Shown here in pieces: positions 23,561 to 35,360 of a stretch of 64,000 nt of DNA. Source of the DNA: Cristatella mucedo (lineage: Eukaryota > Bryozoa > Phylactolaemata > Cristatellidae); contig WPIO01000008.1 in assembly GCA_009760855.2 (NCBI GenBank), positions 4,331,001 through 4,395,000 of the forward strand. The letters run 5' to 3'. Within the stretch, counting starts at the first letter, position 1, and the number at the start of each line of letters is the position of its first letter. Made by a program: the position numbers and the translations under genes. The notes under the pieces are model-generated. The model did not search any database and had not been told where the DNA came from. It was given only the letters and a program-made list of their open reading frames with translations.

Positions 23561-24726
23561 TTAGAAAGGACGAACCGCTGAGGCATGCTATTCAGGCTCG
23601 ATATATAGGGGGAAGGTCGGCATTTCAACAGCTCGTGCATATTATTCCATACAACTAACAGCAGAAGCCACAGAAGGAAAACTAAGGAAGCACAGTAAAT
23701 TGACCACTAACTGACAATTGCTACAGCATTCACAACCGCCGACAACGAATGTACACGAAGAAAAGCCTACGCAGGCAGCATTGCCGCCGACTGCAGACAC
23801 GGACGAGTGCATAGTCAAGCAAACACTTGAGTAAGCACACATGTAACTAAAAGCCATCAACAATTACGACAGCAAATGAGTTGCATGAAAATAACAAGGA
23901 ATGAGCAGTTTACTCACTCGGACAACCTCTGCCCATCTCGGCATACCACCCAGAAATGAGTTCACGGTAGGGAGCTGCCTGCTTCAGAGGCAGATCCTTT
24001 GAGCTAAAGAAGCATTCTTATTGTTGGTGCAGCTAGCCGCAGGCAAGATTTAAAATCTACTCCTAATCTCTTTGAAGATCATATCTTTCCACTTGTAGTC
24101 CGATAGTGTAATATTGAAGTCTTTTGAAGTTCCCCGGACATTTGAAGTTCTCCCTGGACATTGATAGGCTCTCGAGACTGGCTATTATAGGGGTTAATTT
24201 ATAGGTATTAATACATCTAGCACTGGCACAAGAAACTTATATGCACCCTGAGAGTGAGGTAAGATCACAAAGGGTTGTGATTTTTAGCAAACCCCCTACC
24301 GAAGTGCCAGCAGTAGGTAGGACTTGTATGAGAAATCAATACCTAGAGACAAATAATATGACACTGTCTTCCGGTGGTTTTCACCTACCAGGTATAAAAA
24401 CACCAAGGAAGGTTTTTAAGTACTTGCTTTCAGCGTCTGACACTGCATCCATTTTTGCGAAAGATATTTCACTGCACCACCATTACAGCAGCACAAGCTA
24501 TGATTAAATGAAACTTTCAAGTATCACAATTTCGAAACATGGGCCTAACCGACCGAATTTTGTGCAGCTTTGGGAGCAGGGAGGCTCCAGACAGACACAG
24601 AGAGCTGGGTCCATGTGCAGCCTCTGGATAGGTACGGTTAATAAAAATGCCACAATTCAGATCATTAGATGGGAACGGAAAAAAACTTAAGGACCAGCAG
24701 AACTGATTAAAACTGCTGTGCATATC

Positions 24727-24800
24727 TTGGTTAATAATACTAATAATAATACATTGTATAGCACCCTCAGAGAACTGAATGTCTCTATAGGCACTTTACA
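24727..24800 (-). repeat. L2/CR1-like LINE 3' tail fragment
   Basis: AATAATACTAATAATAATAC followed by TATAGCACCCTCAGAGAACT and a modified TAGGCACTTTAC. Confidence 0.8.
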
Positions 24801-24814
24801 GATGCTACATTTAA

Positions 24815-25330
24815 AGCATTACTTTTTCGATTACAACTTTGGAAAGTTTGCATACTTATCAGCATCCAACCTTCTCTTCCATAGTGCCAGTTCGGCCAGG
24901 AAGGCTTGCAGCCTTTAAGCACCATCCATAATGCTGACTTTAGGGCCTTGACTCGCATGATTCGTCTCATTTGTATGGCCAAAAATACCAGCGAAGCAGG
25001 CAGGCCCAGCCACGAATGAATTCCTGACTGTCAAACTGCTCTGAGACGGGTATTCACTCAAAATATGGTAATCTCTTCTAGTAGTTCAATCAAGTGCTTT
25101 AAGACAACTTCTGCCAAGCCAGGGAACTTATGTGTGTCAGAGAAGAACTTCATATTCTTCTACCATTTCTTGACAGAACCTCTTCACAATTACTGGCGGA
25201 GTCCTTGATGCCAATGATTGGCTGTAGTTGATCTTGGAGAAATCGTAGCTTTTAACATTTGAAGGTGCCAAGAAGTCCACTCTGAGATAGAGTTGGACTT
25301 GGTGCACAATCTGGTACGAAATCAATTAGC
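24815..25330 (-). pseudogene. hAT/ZBED5-type transposase relic
   Basis: Two minus-strand segments, SKINYSQSLASRTPPVIVKRFCQEM (about 25165-25240) and QGPKVSIMDGA*RLQAFLAELALWKRRLDADKY..FPKL (about 24830-24960). The second resembles the stretch 'aF..KL.lW...l...n...Fp.L' of ZBED5/SCAND3-like domesticated hAT transposases. Stops are present, so the relic is dead. Confidence 0.45.
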
Positions 25331-25847
25331 GCACAGCCACGTACAAAAGTAGAAGACTCCATAAAATTGTTCTTCGATTCAATGTACATCAGAAAAAGCT
25401 TGCTTTTGTTTTCATTTCTACTACATAATCAGGTTTCTTGCATCTAGTTAAATCGTGTATGACCGAAGGTTCGCACACTAAAAGATGCATGTTTAAAACA
25501 TATTCCACTGAGGAGGGAGCATTTATTCTCATACACAGGATGTTGCTTTCGAAAGAAGAATACCTGCGTATGTCCGAAATACATTAGTACTGCTGCTTTG
25601 GAGCTACACCGAAGCAGCACGGAAAAATGGTGACTGTCAGAAGCTCAGATTATCCTCAGAAGCTACCAAAACTGGCTCGTTTTTCAGGTTTAGCAAATCG
25701 ACGTTGCTGCGTGCCCGATTGCTACCATTTTTGTTTACGTGAACAAAGTCTATCTTCTGGTGACAATCTTCTGGTGACAATTTCTTGGGTTCGTAAAACG
25801 CTGCATATTTGAACACTTGCCTTGATTCTCAGAGTGGTAAAAATAAT

Positions 25848-25905
25848 GGTGTTAATAAATAATTAGTATAGAGCCCCCAATGGAACTAAATCTCTTACTG
25901 GGCAT
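25848..25905 (-). repeat. L2/CR1-like LINE 3' tail fragment
   Basis: ATTAGTATAGAGCCCCCAAT then GGAACTAAATCTCTTACTGG, a diverged copy of the tail. Confidence 0.6.
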
Positions 25906-26299
25906 GCTTGTGCATGCGTCCACATATACAGACGTGCCTAACATGCCTACTTATGTGCGTATGTGGCACGCACGGGAGCGGGTGTGTGCTCGAGAGTTTA
26001 GACCAAACTCAGACGTTCTGGAGAGTGCAACCAGCAGCCGATGGTGAGACTCCCACGCACAGTAACAGCTGTCCAGCTAACAACTCGGCACTTGGGTTCC
26101 GAAGAAAACCACCCCAACTAGCTACCACTAACCACTAGGAGATCGTGGATCTGATCGTGTGGGCACACTACCTAAAGTGTCGTCGGAGAGAACCGCCCAC
26201 AGGTGCCTGCAGGATCACATGTTCACAATGTGTATCTGTCACATGTGACCATCATCAGTAGGTCCCAGTGTTGGAGTTCCTGTTGGTGTTCCCGACAAT

Positions 26300-26362
26300 G
26301 TAAAAGCGCCTAGAAAAGTGAGTTCTCTGAGGGCGCTCTATCAAGTCTGTTGTTATTATTAT
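26300..26362 (+). repeat. L2/CR1-like LINE 3' tail fragment
   Basis: AAAGCGCCTAGAAAAGTGAG, TTCTCTGAGGGCGCTCTATC and a (TTA)n end in sense orientation. Confidence 0.8.
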
Positions 26363-26799
26363 TATAACCAGGTGAGCTGCTAATGGTAAGTGCTGGCACG
26401 AGAACAACCATCCACGAAACGAAAAGTGCACTTTGCTGATCGAAAAGAGAAAAACAGACAGTGTGTACGCCACAATGACACGTAGCCCTAGTGCTAGGAT
26501 AGTCTCCCAAAGCCATCCATCAGCACCTTGAGAGAAGACGTGTAAGTTGTTGTTTTGGACACGTCTCTCACTATCTCAAGTCCTACCTCTCCCCTTCGAA
26601 TTATCTCCTCACCCTCGAACCTGGCGCACCATGTGCATGCAGGCACTCCCGGGTAAACATGCGGTGCGTGTGCATGTGTGTGCCTGTTTGAGTGCTTGTA
26701 TCTCCTCTTTTGGATTCTCGGTCGACCGAATGAATGACTTGCGGGAGAAGGACACCAAGCTATTACGCCTAATACTTGAAGCTGCACGAGCAGGAGGAG

Positions 26800-28130
26800 G
26801 CAAATCGGCCTAAGTGCCGACCCACTGGCCGCCTGCTGCCGCAGCAGCCACACCGACTCGGCAGCCGGATCTTCGCACGCCAGCCACGCTGAAGGCGGCC
26901 ACTAGCGAAACGAGCCACTCCCACACACACCACCACCACCCCCCAACGCCCTGCCCGCGATGTTTCACGGGGCTGTCTGCCCGACGAGAGCAGTTCCGTC
27001 GGCGTTTCTCGAAACTTCTTCAACCGAATGCTGGTAATAGCCAGTGAGGTCGGCATTTAATGCGCCGGATGAGCTACCCGCAAGCTAGGGGAGCAAAAGT
27101 AGGACGGTGGGGCTACGGCCGCGAACTAAAATGAATGCCTCAACTGGTCGCACAGGCGCGCAGGAGAGCTCGAAAGAGCCCCGGAGCCAGCAATGGAGAG
27201 CCCAACCAGAACCGCACTGTCGCGTCCGGCGGCCACGTGTGTCTCGTCGTTCAGAGCCAGCGCATTCGCGACGGCACGCACAAAACGTCGGAACTTCTCA
27301 CGGGCGTCGGATTGCTGACGCACGCGAACGGACTCTCTCATATAGAGTCAGCACGCGATGCGGCAATCTCGAGCGAAACTCGCAGCCTATGCGCCGCCGC
27401 CGCAGCGATGTCCGCGACGCCCGGCAACGACCGAGCGATCGGGCGAACGACCATGCCTCGCCGCCGCCGCCGCCGCAGCCGCAGCACTTACCGACTGCAG
27501 CGTGTCATATCCGTTGGCGCTGAGCAAAGGAGCGTACCGGTGGCACATAAATGTCTCAAGCCATCTCGTTACTGGATCTGACATCTCGGGCGCAATAGAG
27601 CCATTTACGTAGGTATAAACAATGCCCCTCTGTTGGGGGCTACTCCTACGAATATATGGCTGCTCGTCACGTGGTTGAGGGACACCCGGAAAGCCGATTA
27701 CATAGCGCGGGCCGGACTTCCCGGTACTCGGCCGCGTGTTTCTTTGCCCTGGCCACGCTAGGAAGCGATACTGAAAGCGCCTTATGGCGGCGAGAAAGCT
27801 TGAATGAATTTCACTTATCAAGCAGCAGCATCAGTACAGCATCAGTACCGCAATAGGTGGACGAGCTCTGCCTAGCCGTCTGCAATCCGGACGGCGCCAG
27901 TAGTGACCGAGAGGCGCCGAAGGTCAAGCTCATTAGATCGACGACGTCGGTTACCCGCCCGGTCCTCGGCGTAAGACCGCCAAGGCTCCTGCGCCGCGTC
28001 ACTCGCAGCGGTCGTGGCCTTAATGAGACCGGTCAGCGGCTGGTTGAGCCCGTCTAATGCCTGAAGCGGTGCTGTAACCTCGCGGCCTCGCCGCCCGTTC
28101 GCCAGATCTCCTGCCAGCGGTTTCTGCTAC
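26800..28130. promoter_or_regulatory. CpG-rich segment, possible promoter or 5' untranslated exon
   Basis: This segment is clearly richer in CG dinucleotides than its flanks and includes a CCGCCG repeat near 27460-27485. Open frames on both strands are GC artefacts. It could be a start region for the TCF20/RAI1-like gene (minus strand) or another gene. No element fixes the direction. Confidence 0.3.
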
Positions 28131-28895
28131 GCGTTCGTCGTAACCCGAAATGATTTTGTTTAATTACAATAATAACGGCTAATGATAACCACCGCCGGTT
28201 TGATATTTTTATAATAAAAGCTGCTAGAGAGAGTGCAGGAAGAATACGACAGACGCTATCAAGTTTGCAATCTCCCCAGCGACACCAGCAATTAGTCTTT
28301 ATCTTAATTTTGTAAATACGAATTACTTTTTATAAATGACCGGCGATGCCATCAGCACTCGCTGCTTGTCCGATCGGAGGTAGCTGAATTCTGCTCCGCG
28401 CGCGCTCCGCTCTAGTCACGGCTCTCAAGCAATGGGTGGGGACGCTAAGCGGCGTACGGCGGAGGCGTAGAAAGGGGTGGGCAGGAGGAGGGGCAGATGT
28501 CCTCGGGCGTCAAGACCCCGGGGTGGGGGCGCCAAAACCAAAATGGACTGTGCATGATTTTTTTAACTTTTTCATTTTAGAATACCAATCTTGATTTCAA
28601 GCAAGCGCTTGCACCAATATACTTGACTATTACTGTCTGAGCTGGTTAAGCACGTTTACAGACTTAGCCTAAGCTGTAGCTTGACGCTCTGGCGGCACAC
28701 ACGCGAAGACACGGAAACACCGAGGGGACTATAACTACCGTGCATTCGGTTGGCGCTCGTAGCACAACGAGCACGCGGACGTTCGTCCCTCCGTCCGCAC
28801 CGCAACTGCCCTACCCGTCCGCTGGCCCCTCGTCCTGCCTGCCACTGGCGGGCTGCGTCGCGCTGAGGGCGAGCCAGCGTGCTGTGGCTGAGCAC

Positions 28896-29223
28896 TGTTG
28901 TGTGTCCCTGTTGCTCCTCGGCCACTGGTGTGCAGTGCCCCGCTCTCGGCGGGAGGTTGGGCGGTTGGCTCTGTGCAGCCTTTGATGTGGGCGGGTGTTT
29001 GTGCGGTTGGCTCGGTGCGGCCTTTGATGTGGGATTGTGGCCCACAGCGGTGGCTCACCACGGATGCACTTCCTTATCTGTGGTGAGTCAGCCCCTAGCT
29101 TATATATGAACCCGCTGGAGGAATAAAGAGTCTCGTTCATCGCTCACGTTCGCCCGCTCGTGCCTCCGTGTCTCCGTGAGACTCCACCAGCGCTGCTGCA
29201 GCGGGAGACACAGTAACATAACA
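28896..29223 (+). mobile_element. Probable solo LTR (Ty3/Gypsy-like)
   Basis: The 328-base unit starts TGTTGTG and ends CATAACA. It is flanked by GCAC on both sides (28892-28895 and 29224-29227). It has a TATA-like TTATATATG at about 29099-29107 and AATAAA at 29122-29127, in LTR order. An internal tandem duplication of about 39 bases (about 28955-29035) is present. No internal retroviral-type genes are seen. Confidence 0.5.
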
Positions 29224-29504
29224 GCACCAACACACTAATCACACACCAACACACGTCACCATCACACAATCAGAGAACGCAAGCTAGGCTTACTTAACTG
29301 GCTGTGCTACGAAAACGCAGCAGTCATTTCTAGCCACTTGTCAGGTGTCCATAAGATAATACTGCTCGCAAATGAGAAGGCATTTTTGTAAACTGCGATA
29401 ACCACGGCTTGAACCTGGCAGAAGTTCATGCTGCAAGTCGAGATTCCGTTGTTATTACCTTTTTTGGAACAACAAAGAGCACCTACTATTCTTTTAAATA
29501 TCAA

Positions 29505-30476
29505 CTCTGAGGTGTGACCAACGGAAGAAAGTCTTTGCCATCACTGTTGAACGTGACCCTGCAACTAGGTGGAGTGCATGAGTGGACGCTGTGTAAGCTA
29601 TCAATGATGGACTGAACAGCATTGTAGGTCTTTTGAAGCAACTGTTTTTTAAAGACACAATTGAAACACTGGAGACAAGAAGGGAAGTTGGCAGTCTCCT
29701 TGATTGTATTTTGAACTTTAACTTGTTGGCTCGGTTGCCATTTTGGTACAGTATTTTAAGCAAGAATGACCGTGTTCAGAAAAGACTGCAGGATCCAAAG
29801 ACTAACTTCAAAGAAGCCTCTTGTGACCTCCACTCTCTTGAGATTGAGTTGTTAAGACTCCGTAAAGTCCAGTATCAGGATACACGACTAGATGTTAAAA
29901 GAAGATGTGAATTGTGGGGATTTGCAGTTGAACAAAGAATCCGCCGAAGGACACAGATGCCTGGAGAACTCTCTCAAGATAATGGTCTCACAGCAAAGGA
30001 GGAGATTTCAATCAATCATGAAGGACAGCATAGACTCAATAAATCATAAAGGACAATCCGATCAATCAATCAATGATCTCCGAAAAGAAATTACAATTTT
30101 AGGTTTACCAGCTCACAGACCTTGATGCCAAATTTGGTTTCTAGTCGGATGTTGAGAGGTTTCCGACAGCAATATCTAGATCTTGGAGGCTTCTATTCTT
30201 CAGAAATTGATGGGTCAGAGCTGTGCAACAAAATATGTGACTTTAAAATGCTTCCTGCCACTCGCCACGACTCAGCACGACAGACACCACTGGAACTCAT
30301 GTCTTTCATCGTCAGGTCAGTTATAGAGAAGATGTGTTTCCTTATTTGAGATTTTCCTTGCAACTTCTTCTCACAGTAGCTGTATCAGTTGCCAATTAAG
30401 AATGTTCCTTTAGCAAGCTGAAGATAATAATCCTGTCTTATCTGAGAGCATAATCCTGTCTTATCTGAGAGCACCC
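29505..30476 (+). pseudogene. hAT-type transposase relic (ZMYM1/DUF4371-like C-terminal half)
   Basis: The plus-strand reading TRWSA..DAV.AINDGLNSIVGLLKQL, then TLETRREVGSLLDCILNFNL, WYSILSKNDRVQKRLQ, later SRMLRGFRQQYLDLGGFYSS and finally SKLKIIILSYLRA follows the layout of ZMYM1-like hAT transposases, including the C-terminal SKLKxIKxYLR dimerisation motif. It contains stops and frame changes. A 23-base duplication (about 30428-30473) ends it, and a LINE follows at once. Confidence 0.7.
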
Positions 30477-30484
30477 GTCCTTAC

Positions 30485-31168
30485 TTCTGTAACTCACTGC
30501 TTGCTGGCCTACCGGCCTGTGCAATCAGGCGCTCACAACTGGTGCAAAACTCCGCAGCTAGGCTTGTCTGTTGTGAGCGTCGCAGTAGACACACAACACC
30601 ACTTCTCGCTGAACTGCACTGGCTCCCAGTAAAGCAACGGATTGACTTCAAGGTTTTGTCGCTCAATTTTAAGTCGCTTCATTCGTTGGCTCCAGCCTAC
30701 CTATCAGATGTACTCCCCCACCAGGCAAAGCATCGTACCACCCGCTTTTCGGAAACTAACTGCTTACCAATGCCTCATACAAACCTCAAATTTTTTGGAG
30801 ACCGTGCATTTATTCGTATGCTCCCAAAGCCTGAAACTCACTACCGACTTACGTCACGACATCTCCTGACTTGACCACATTTAAAAAGAAATTTAAAAAT
30901 GCACCTATTTATGACAGCATTTAGTGGGTCCCTGTGAGTCGTACTTTATGTGCTTGTTCGTGCTGACACTGTTGCATGCTGCCACTAACCGCACATGCAT
31001 GCTGGCCCTGTGCATGTCACCCCTAACCATGTTATTCCTGTTGTTTATCAAGCATGATACCACTCACCATTCAATCGTGTTTCCTTTGCAGCAAACGTAA
31101 AACGCCTAAAAAGAGATTTAGTTCTCTGAGGACGCTTTGTCAAATGTATTATTATTACTGTTATTATA
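30485..31168 (+). pseudogene. L2/CR1-like LINE, 5'-truncated copy with 3' tail
   Basis: Readings MQNSAARLVCCERRSRHTTP, LLAELHWLPVKQRIDFKVLS and YLSDVLPHQAKHRTTRFSET are the C-terminal end of a CR1/L2-clade reverse transcriptase. The 3' UTR ends AACGCCTAAAAAGAGATTTA...TTATTATTAC. Frameshifts are present. Confidence 0.88.
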
Positions 31169-31439
31169 GGTTAATTGGGGTAAGATCGACTTCCAGATTT
31201 GGCCTTGCTAAGCATATAGAAAGAAACACAGGAAAATATTTTAACTGTAACTGCAACTGACTTTCAAGCTGTAATATACTTGTTTGCCACGTTCAAGACA
31301 AAAATCCATCTAGGTTAATGCTGAGATAGCTACCTTGTACGGTTAATACAGCTAATAAAACTTTCTCAACTCGATATTCCTGCTAGCATATGCTTTCTTG
31401 CATTTTTTCTGTGGTGGGGCTATTTTGCAGCAATGCTTG

Positions 31440-32175
31440 ACAAGGGGAGGGGCGCCATTTGTCGTTTTGTCTTCGGGCGCAGAAACGTCTCAACGCCGCA
31501 CGTCGCTGTAGTCACCGGACGGGTTCACCAGACTAGGGTAGTAGGCACGCGGCCAAGCCACCGACTTTTTCTAGGTCGTACGTAGGCTGAATCTCGACTT
31601 TTCGTCAGCGGCCCGCAAATCGCCGGACAGTGAGCGAGCTTTTTTGCGGGCAGCATCCTGTCAGTACAGCAAGCACGCCGGCCGGCACCCCTTCCCCGCC
31701 CACCAAACACCGCCGCCGCCGCCCTCTCTCTGCGACGGTTGATTCTATATTGATATTGACCGCTGCAAGCGGCGGGGTAGCCGTACATTCTCCTCTGCCG
31801 CTATATAAATAAGGCTGTCAAATAAGCTTAACTCTAACGAACCAATTAGAATTCATAAACCTAGCCAGCGGCAGACGGACTTTCGGACAGATCCGCAGCC
31901 AGCGCTTGCAGCCCTCGGGGTAGTGAGTACCCGCGAGCCCGCGCTACGCAATCCATCGCGCCACTTCCCAACGCTCGCCGGCGGACGACCGAACTCGCTT
32001 CGCTCGCTGTTGTCGCAGTTGCCGCCGCCGCCGCCCGGCCAAAAAAAGGGTGCTGGCCTCCAGCGGGAGTCGACGAGCAGCAGCTGGCAGCCGTCGGCAG
32101 CAGCAGGCAGCCGATTCGCGCGCGTTGCGGGCTTGTGCCCGGGCGACGTCCTCGGGGCTCGGCCTGCCACAGTTA
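31440..32175. promoter_or_regulatory. CpG-rich segment with a TATA-like motif
   Basis: High CG dinucleotide content on both sides of CTATATAAATAAG (31801-31813). This could be a promoter, with direction unknown, but no exon with coding support adjoins it. Confidence 0.3.
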
Positions 32176-32394
32176 ACTAACGGCCAAAAGAAATAGGATG
32201 CAGAAGTTTCTTCCATCTACTAATTAATCTATGCGTTTTTAAGCAGCTAAGGCCACGAAGGTGCAGCGTGCAGCCTCCGAGCGCTACATGCAGGTTCAGG
32301 GCTGAAGTGTCGGGGTTTGGCAGCCGTGCTCGCATCTGGAAAGGCTCCTCGGGGCTCTCACAAGCTGCCTGGAGACCTCCCTGATGCTTAGTCC

Positions 32395-32890
32395 GTCAGG
32401 CGTCAGTGCTGTCATCTTTGTCTTGCAGCGAGCAGCTCCCCACCGACTCATGCTGAACGCTGCTAATTCGGCGATACTGTGCCGGCAGTCTATGGCTTGG
32501 TGGTCGGCTGCAGTATTCAATGAGCCTAGCAGTATGTGCACTTAAATTAAGCCACACATTTCACAAACTATAGAAGTACGATTGCCTCTGTTCGCTGCGT
32601 AGGCACTAGAGCAAAAAGGAACTTGGACTAGAAATCATAACGGAGGTAGTAACTTCTCTGATTCATAGTCCTTCAGCCATCAGTGCAGCCATGCTTGTTG
32701 TGCAGCGAGCAGCTCCACACCGACTCATACTGGTATAATACGCTGCTAATTCGCCGATACGTTGTGTGCAGTCTAGGGCTTGGCGGTCTGCTGCAGTGTT
32801 CAATGAGCCTAGCAGCGTGTGAGATTCCTCTAAGCCGCAAGTTCCCAAAGCTGTAGAAGTGCAATTGCTTCAGCTCAATGCGTAGGCACA
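32395..32890. repeat. Two diverged direct copies of an unknown unit of about 200 bases
   Basis: 32395-32600 and 32670-32890 share GCAGCGAGCAGCTCC, CACCGACTCATACTG-type, GCTGCTAATTCG and GTTCAATGAGCCTAGCAG, with small indels. Minus-strand frames in both read LLGSLNTAADxQA. The origin is unknown. Confidence 0.75.
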
Positions 32891-33449
32891 AGCGAAAACA
32901 TGAAATAGGATGAGAAATCGGTACCGATGTAGCCCTTATTCGTAGCTTGGTAAAGCGATGCACTAGTACGAGGTGGCTCGTGCTCTCAGGCCACATTGGG
33001 TAGGAAGGGTAGTCCAGTTCACTTTCATCGGCGAATGATTGTAAGGGTCAGATGATGTGGCTGCAGGCGGGTGTCTGTACAATGTAGCTGTAGGCAAAGA
33101 GTACATTTGTCAGCTTCCCTTACACCTTGTGGGGTCTTTTACTATGGAAGTAGCCCCTAGCGAAAGCATTAGGTTAGCAGAAAAGCAGCTGGCCTTAAAA
33201 GCTCTTAAACTGCTTGTGGTTGACGGTGACGTGTGATTTTACTGTGATGAGATCTAGCAAAGGCATGAAACTCAAGAGTCAATCTTATGGTATGCCCAAC
33301 AATGTATTGTGCAGTCGTGCTTCAAGAGATGTGCACTTGTAGCCGTCGACAAGAAATCGATGCGACAATGTAATCATACACTAGCCTTGGTTGATAACCC
33401 ACTTGCAGATGTCAAGGAACAATTTCAGGTGATCCTTCGTGTAATCTTC

Positions 33450-34339
33450 AATACTAATAATAATAATGCACTTGATAGAGCGCCATCAGAGAACTCAATC
33501 TCTCTCTCTAGGCGCTTTACATTTGCTGCAAAGGCAAATGCAATTGAATGGTGAGTAATATCATGCTTGATAAACAAACAAAATGAATAACGTGGTTAGG
33601 GGTGACATGCACAGGGTCAGCATGCAAATGTGGTTAGTGGCAGCACGCACAGTGTCAGCACGCATAAGCACATCAAGGACGAATCACAGGGACTCACTAA
33701 ATGCTTTCCTAACTAGGTGTGTTTTTAAGTTCTTTTTAAATGAGGTAAGGTCAGGGGATGTTCTGACGCAGGTCGGGAAGGAGTTCCAGGCTTTGGGAGC
33801 ATATGAACTACATGCACGGTCTCCAAAGGATTTGAGGTTTGTACGAGATATTGGTAAACTTTTGGATTCCGAAAAGCAGGTCGTACGATGCTTGGCCTGG
33901 TGGGGGAGTAGATCTGAGAGATAGGCTGGAGCCAAAGAATGAAGTGACTTAAAAGTGAGCGACAAAACCTTGAAGTCAATTCGTTGCTTGACTGGTAGCC
34001 AGTGTAGGTCGGCGAGAAGTGGTGTAAGATGTGGCAACTGCGACGCTCACGACAGACAAGCCTTGCTATCGAGTTTTGCACCAGCTGCAATCGCCTGATC
34101 GCACATGCTGGTAGGCCAGTAAGCAGTGAGTTGCAGAAGTCGAGACGGGATGTCACGAATGCATGGACCAATTTAGACGTGGTATCCTTATCTAAACAAG
34201 CCCGAATTTTAGCAATGTTATGAAGCTGAAAATAGGCAGATTTGACTGTGGAGCTGATATGGTCGTCTAACGAGACGTCACTTTGGAATATGACACCTAG
34301 ATTTCGAGCTTAAACAACAAGAGATATGCTGGCAGAGCC
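33450..34339 (-). pseudogene. L2/CR1-like LINE copy
   Basis: The tail (TGCACTTGATAGAGCGCCAT, then ATCTCTCTCTCTAGGCGCTT) is followed in antisense by the 3' UTR and by a reading MVHAFVTSRLDFCNSLLTGL through LKTHLVRKAF. It is frameshifted. It abuts the next copy head to tail. Confidence 0.88.
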
Positions 34340-34347
34340 AATTTTGA

Positions 34348-35360
34348 GATGAATAAAAATAATATAATAACAATAATGCACTTAATAAAGTGCCCTCAGA
34401 GAACTTAATCTCTTTCTAGGCGCTTTAAGTTTGCTGCAAAGGGAAGTGCGATTGAATGGTGAGTAATATCATACTTGATAAGCAACAAGAATAACATAAT
34501 TATGGGTGATATGTACAGGGTCAGCATGCAAGTGTGGTTAGTGGCAGCATGCACAGTGGCAGCACGAAAAAGCACATGGACAAGTCACAGGGACCCACTA
34601 AATTCTGCCATAAATAGGTGTGTTTATAAGTTCTTTTTAAATATGGTCAAGTCATGGGATGTTCTGACGCACTTTGGGAGTGAATTCCAGGCTTTGGGAG
34701 CATAAAAACTGAATGCACGGTCTCCAAAGGATTTGAGGTTTGTACGAGGTAATGGTAAACAGTTAGTTTCCGAAAAGCGGATGGTACGATGATTGGCCTG
34801 GTGGGGGATTAGATCTGAGAGATAGGTTAGAGTCAAATAATGAAGTGACCTAACAGTGAGCTTGGCAAATGCGTCGCTCACGACAAACAAGCCTAGCTGC
34901 AAAGTCATGCACCAGCTGTAATCGCCTGATTGCACATGCCGGTAGGCCAGCAAGCAGTGAGTTGCAGAAGTCAAGACGGGACGTCACAAAAATGCATGGA
35001 CCAAATTAGACGTGGTATCCTTATTTAAACAAGACCAAATTTTTAGCAACGTTGTGTAACTGAAAGTAGGCAGACTTGATTGTGGAGCTGATGTAGTCGT
35101 CTAACGAGAGATCACTTTGGAACATGACGCCTAGATTTCGAGCTGATTCAGCAGGAGATATGCTGGCAGAGCCAATTTTGAGCGTCAGCCTTTCCAATTT
35201 TTGAATCACACTGGGTTCGCCCATAACTAATATCTTTGATGTACTTCGGTAGGCTATTAATAAAAAATCTCTTGAACCCAGAGTTGTCTGCAACGGAAAA
35301 GTCGCCGTTTGAGTTAAGAACGCTGTTAAAAGCCGTCAAACCATAAACAACGATTGTCAC
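34348..35360 (-). pseudogene. L2/CR1-like LINE copy, extending further into the reverse transcriptase
   Basis: It has a tail at 34352-34440. Minus-strand readings include LKSFGDRAFSFYAPKAWNSL and, further upstream, ARNLGVMFQSDLSLDDYISS, the typical segment downstream of the RT active site. It contains several frameshifts. Confidence 0.85.

Noticed and set aside
26800-28130. Several 60-148 codon frames on both strands
   Set aside because: CG-rich DNA has few stops. The frames overlap on both strands and show no motif.
33450-35360. Regularly repeated units resembling an array
   Set aside because: The repeats are two truncated copies of one LINE, with no short direct repeats and spacers.
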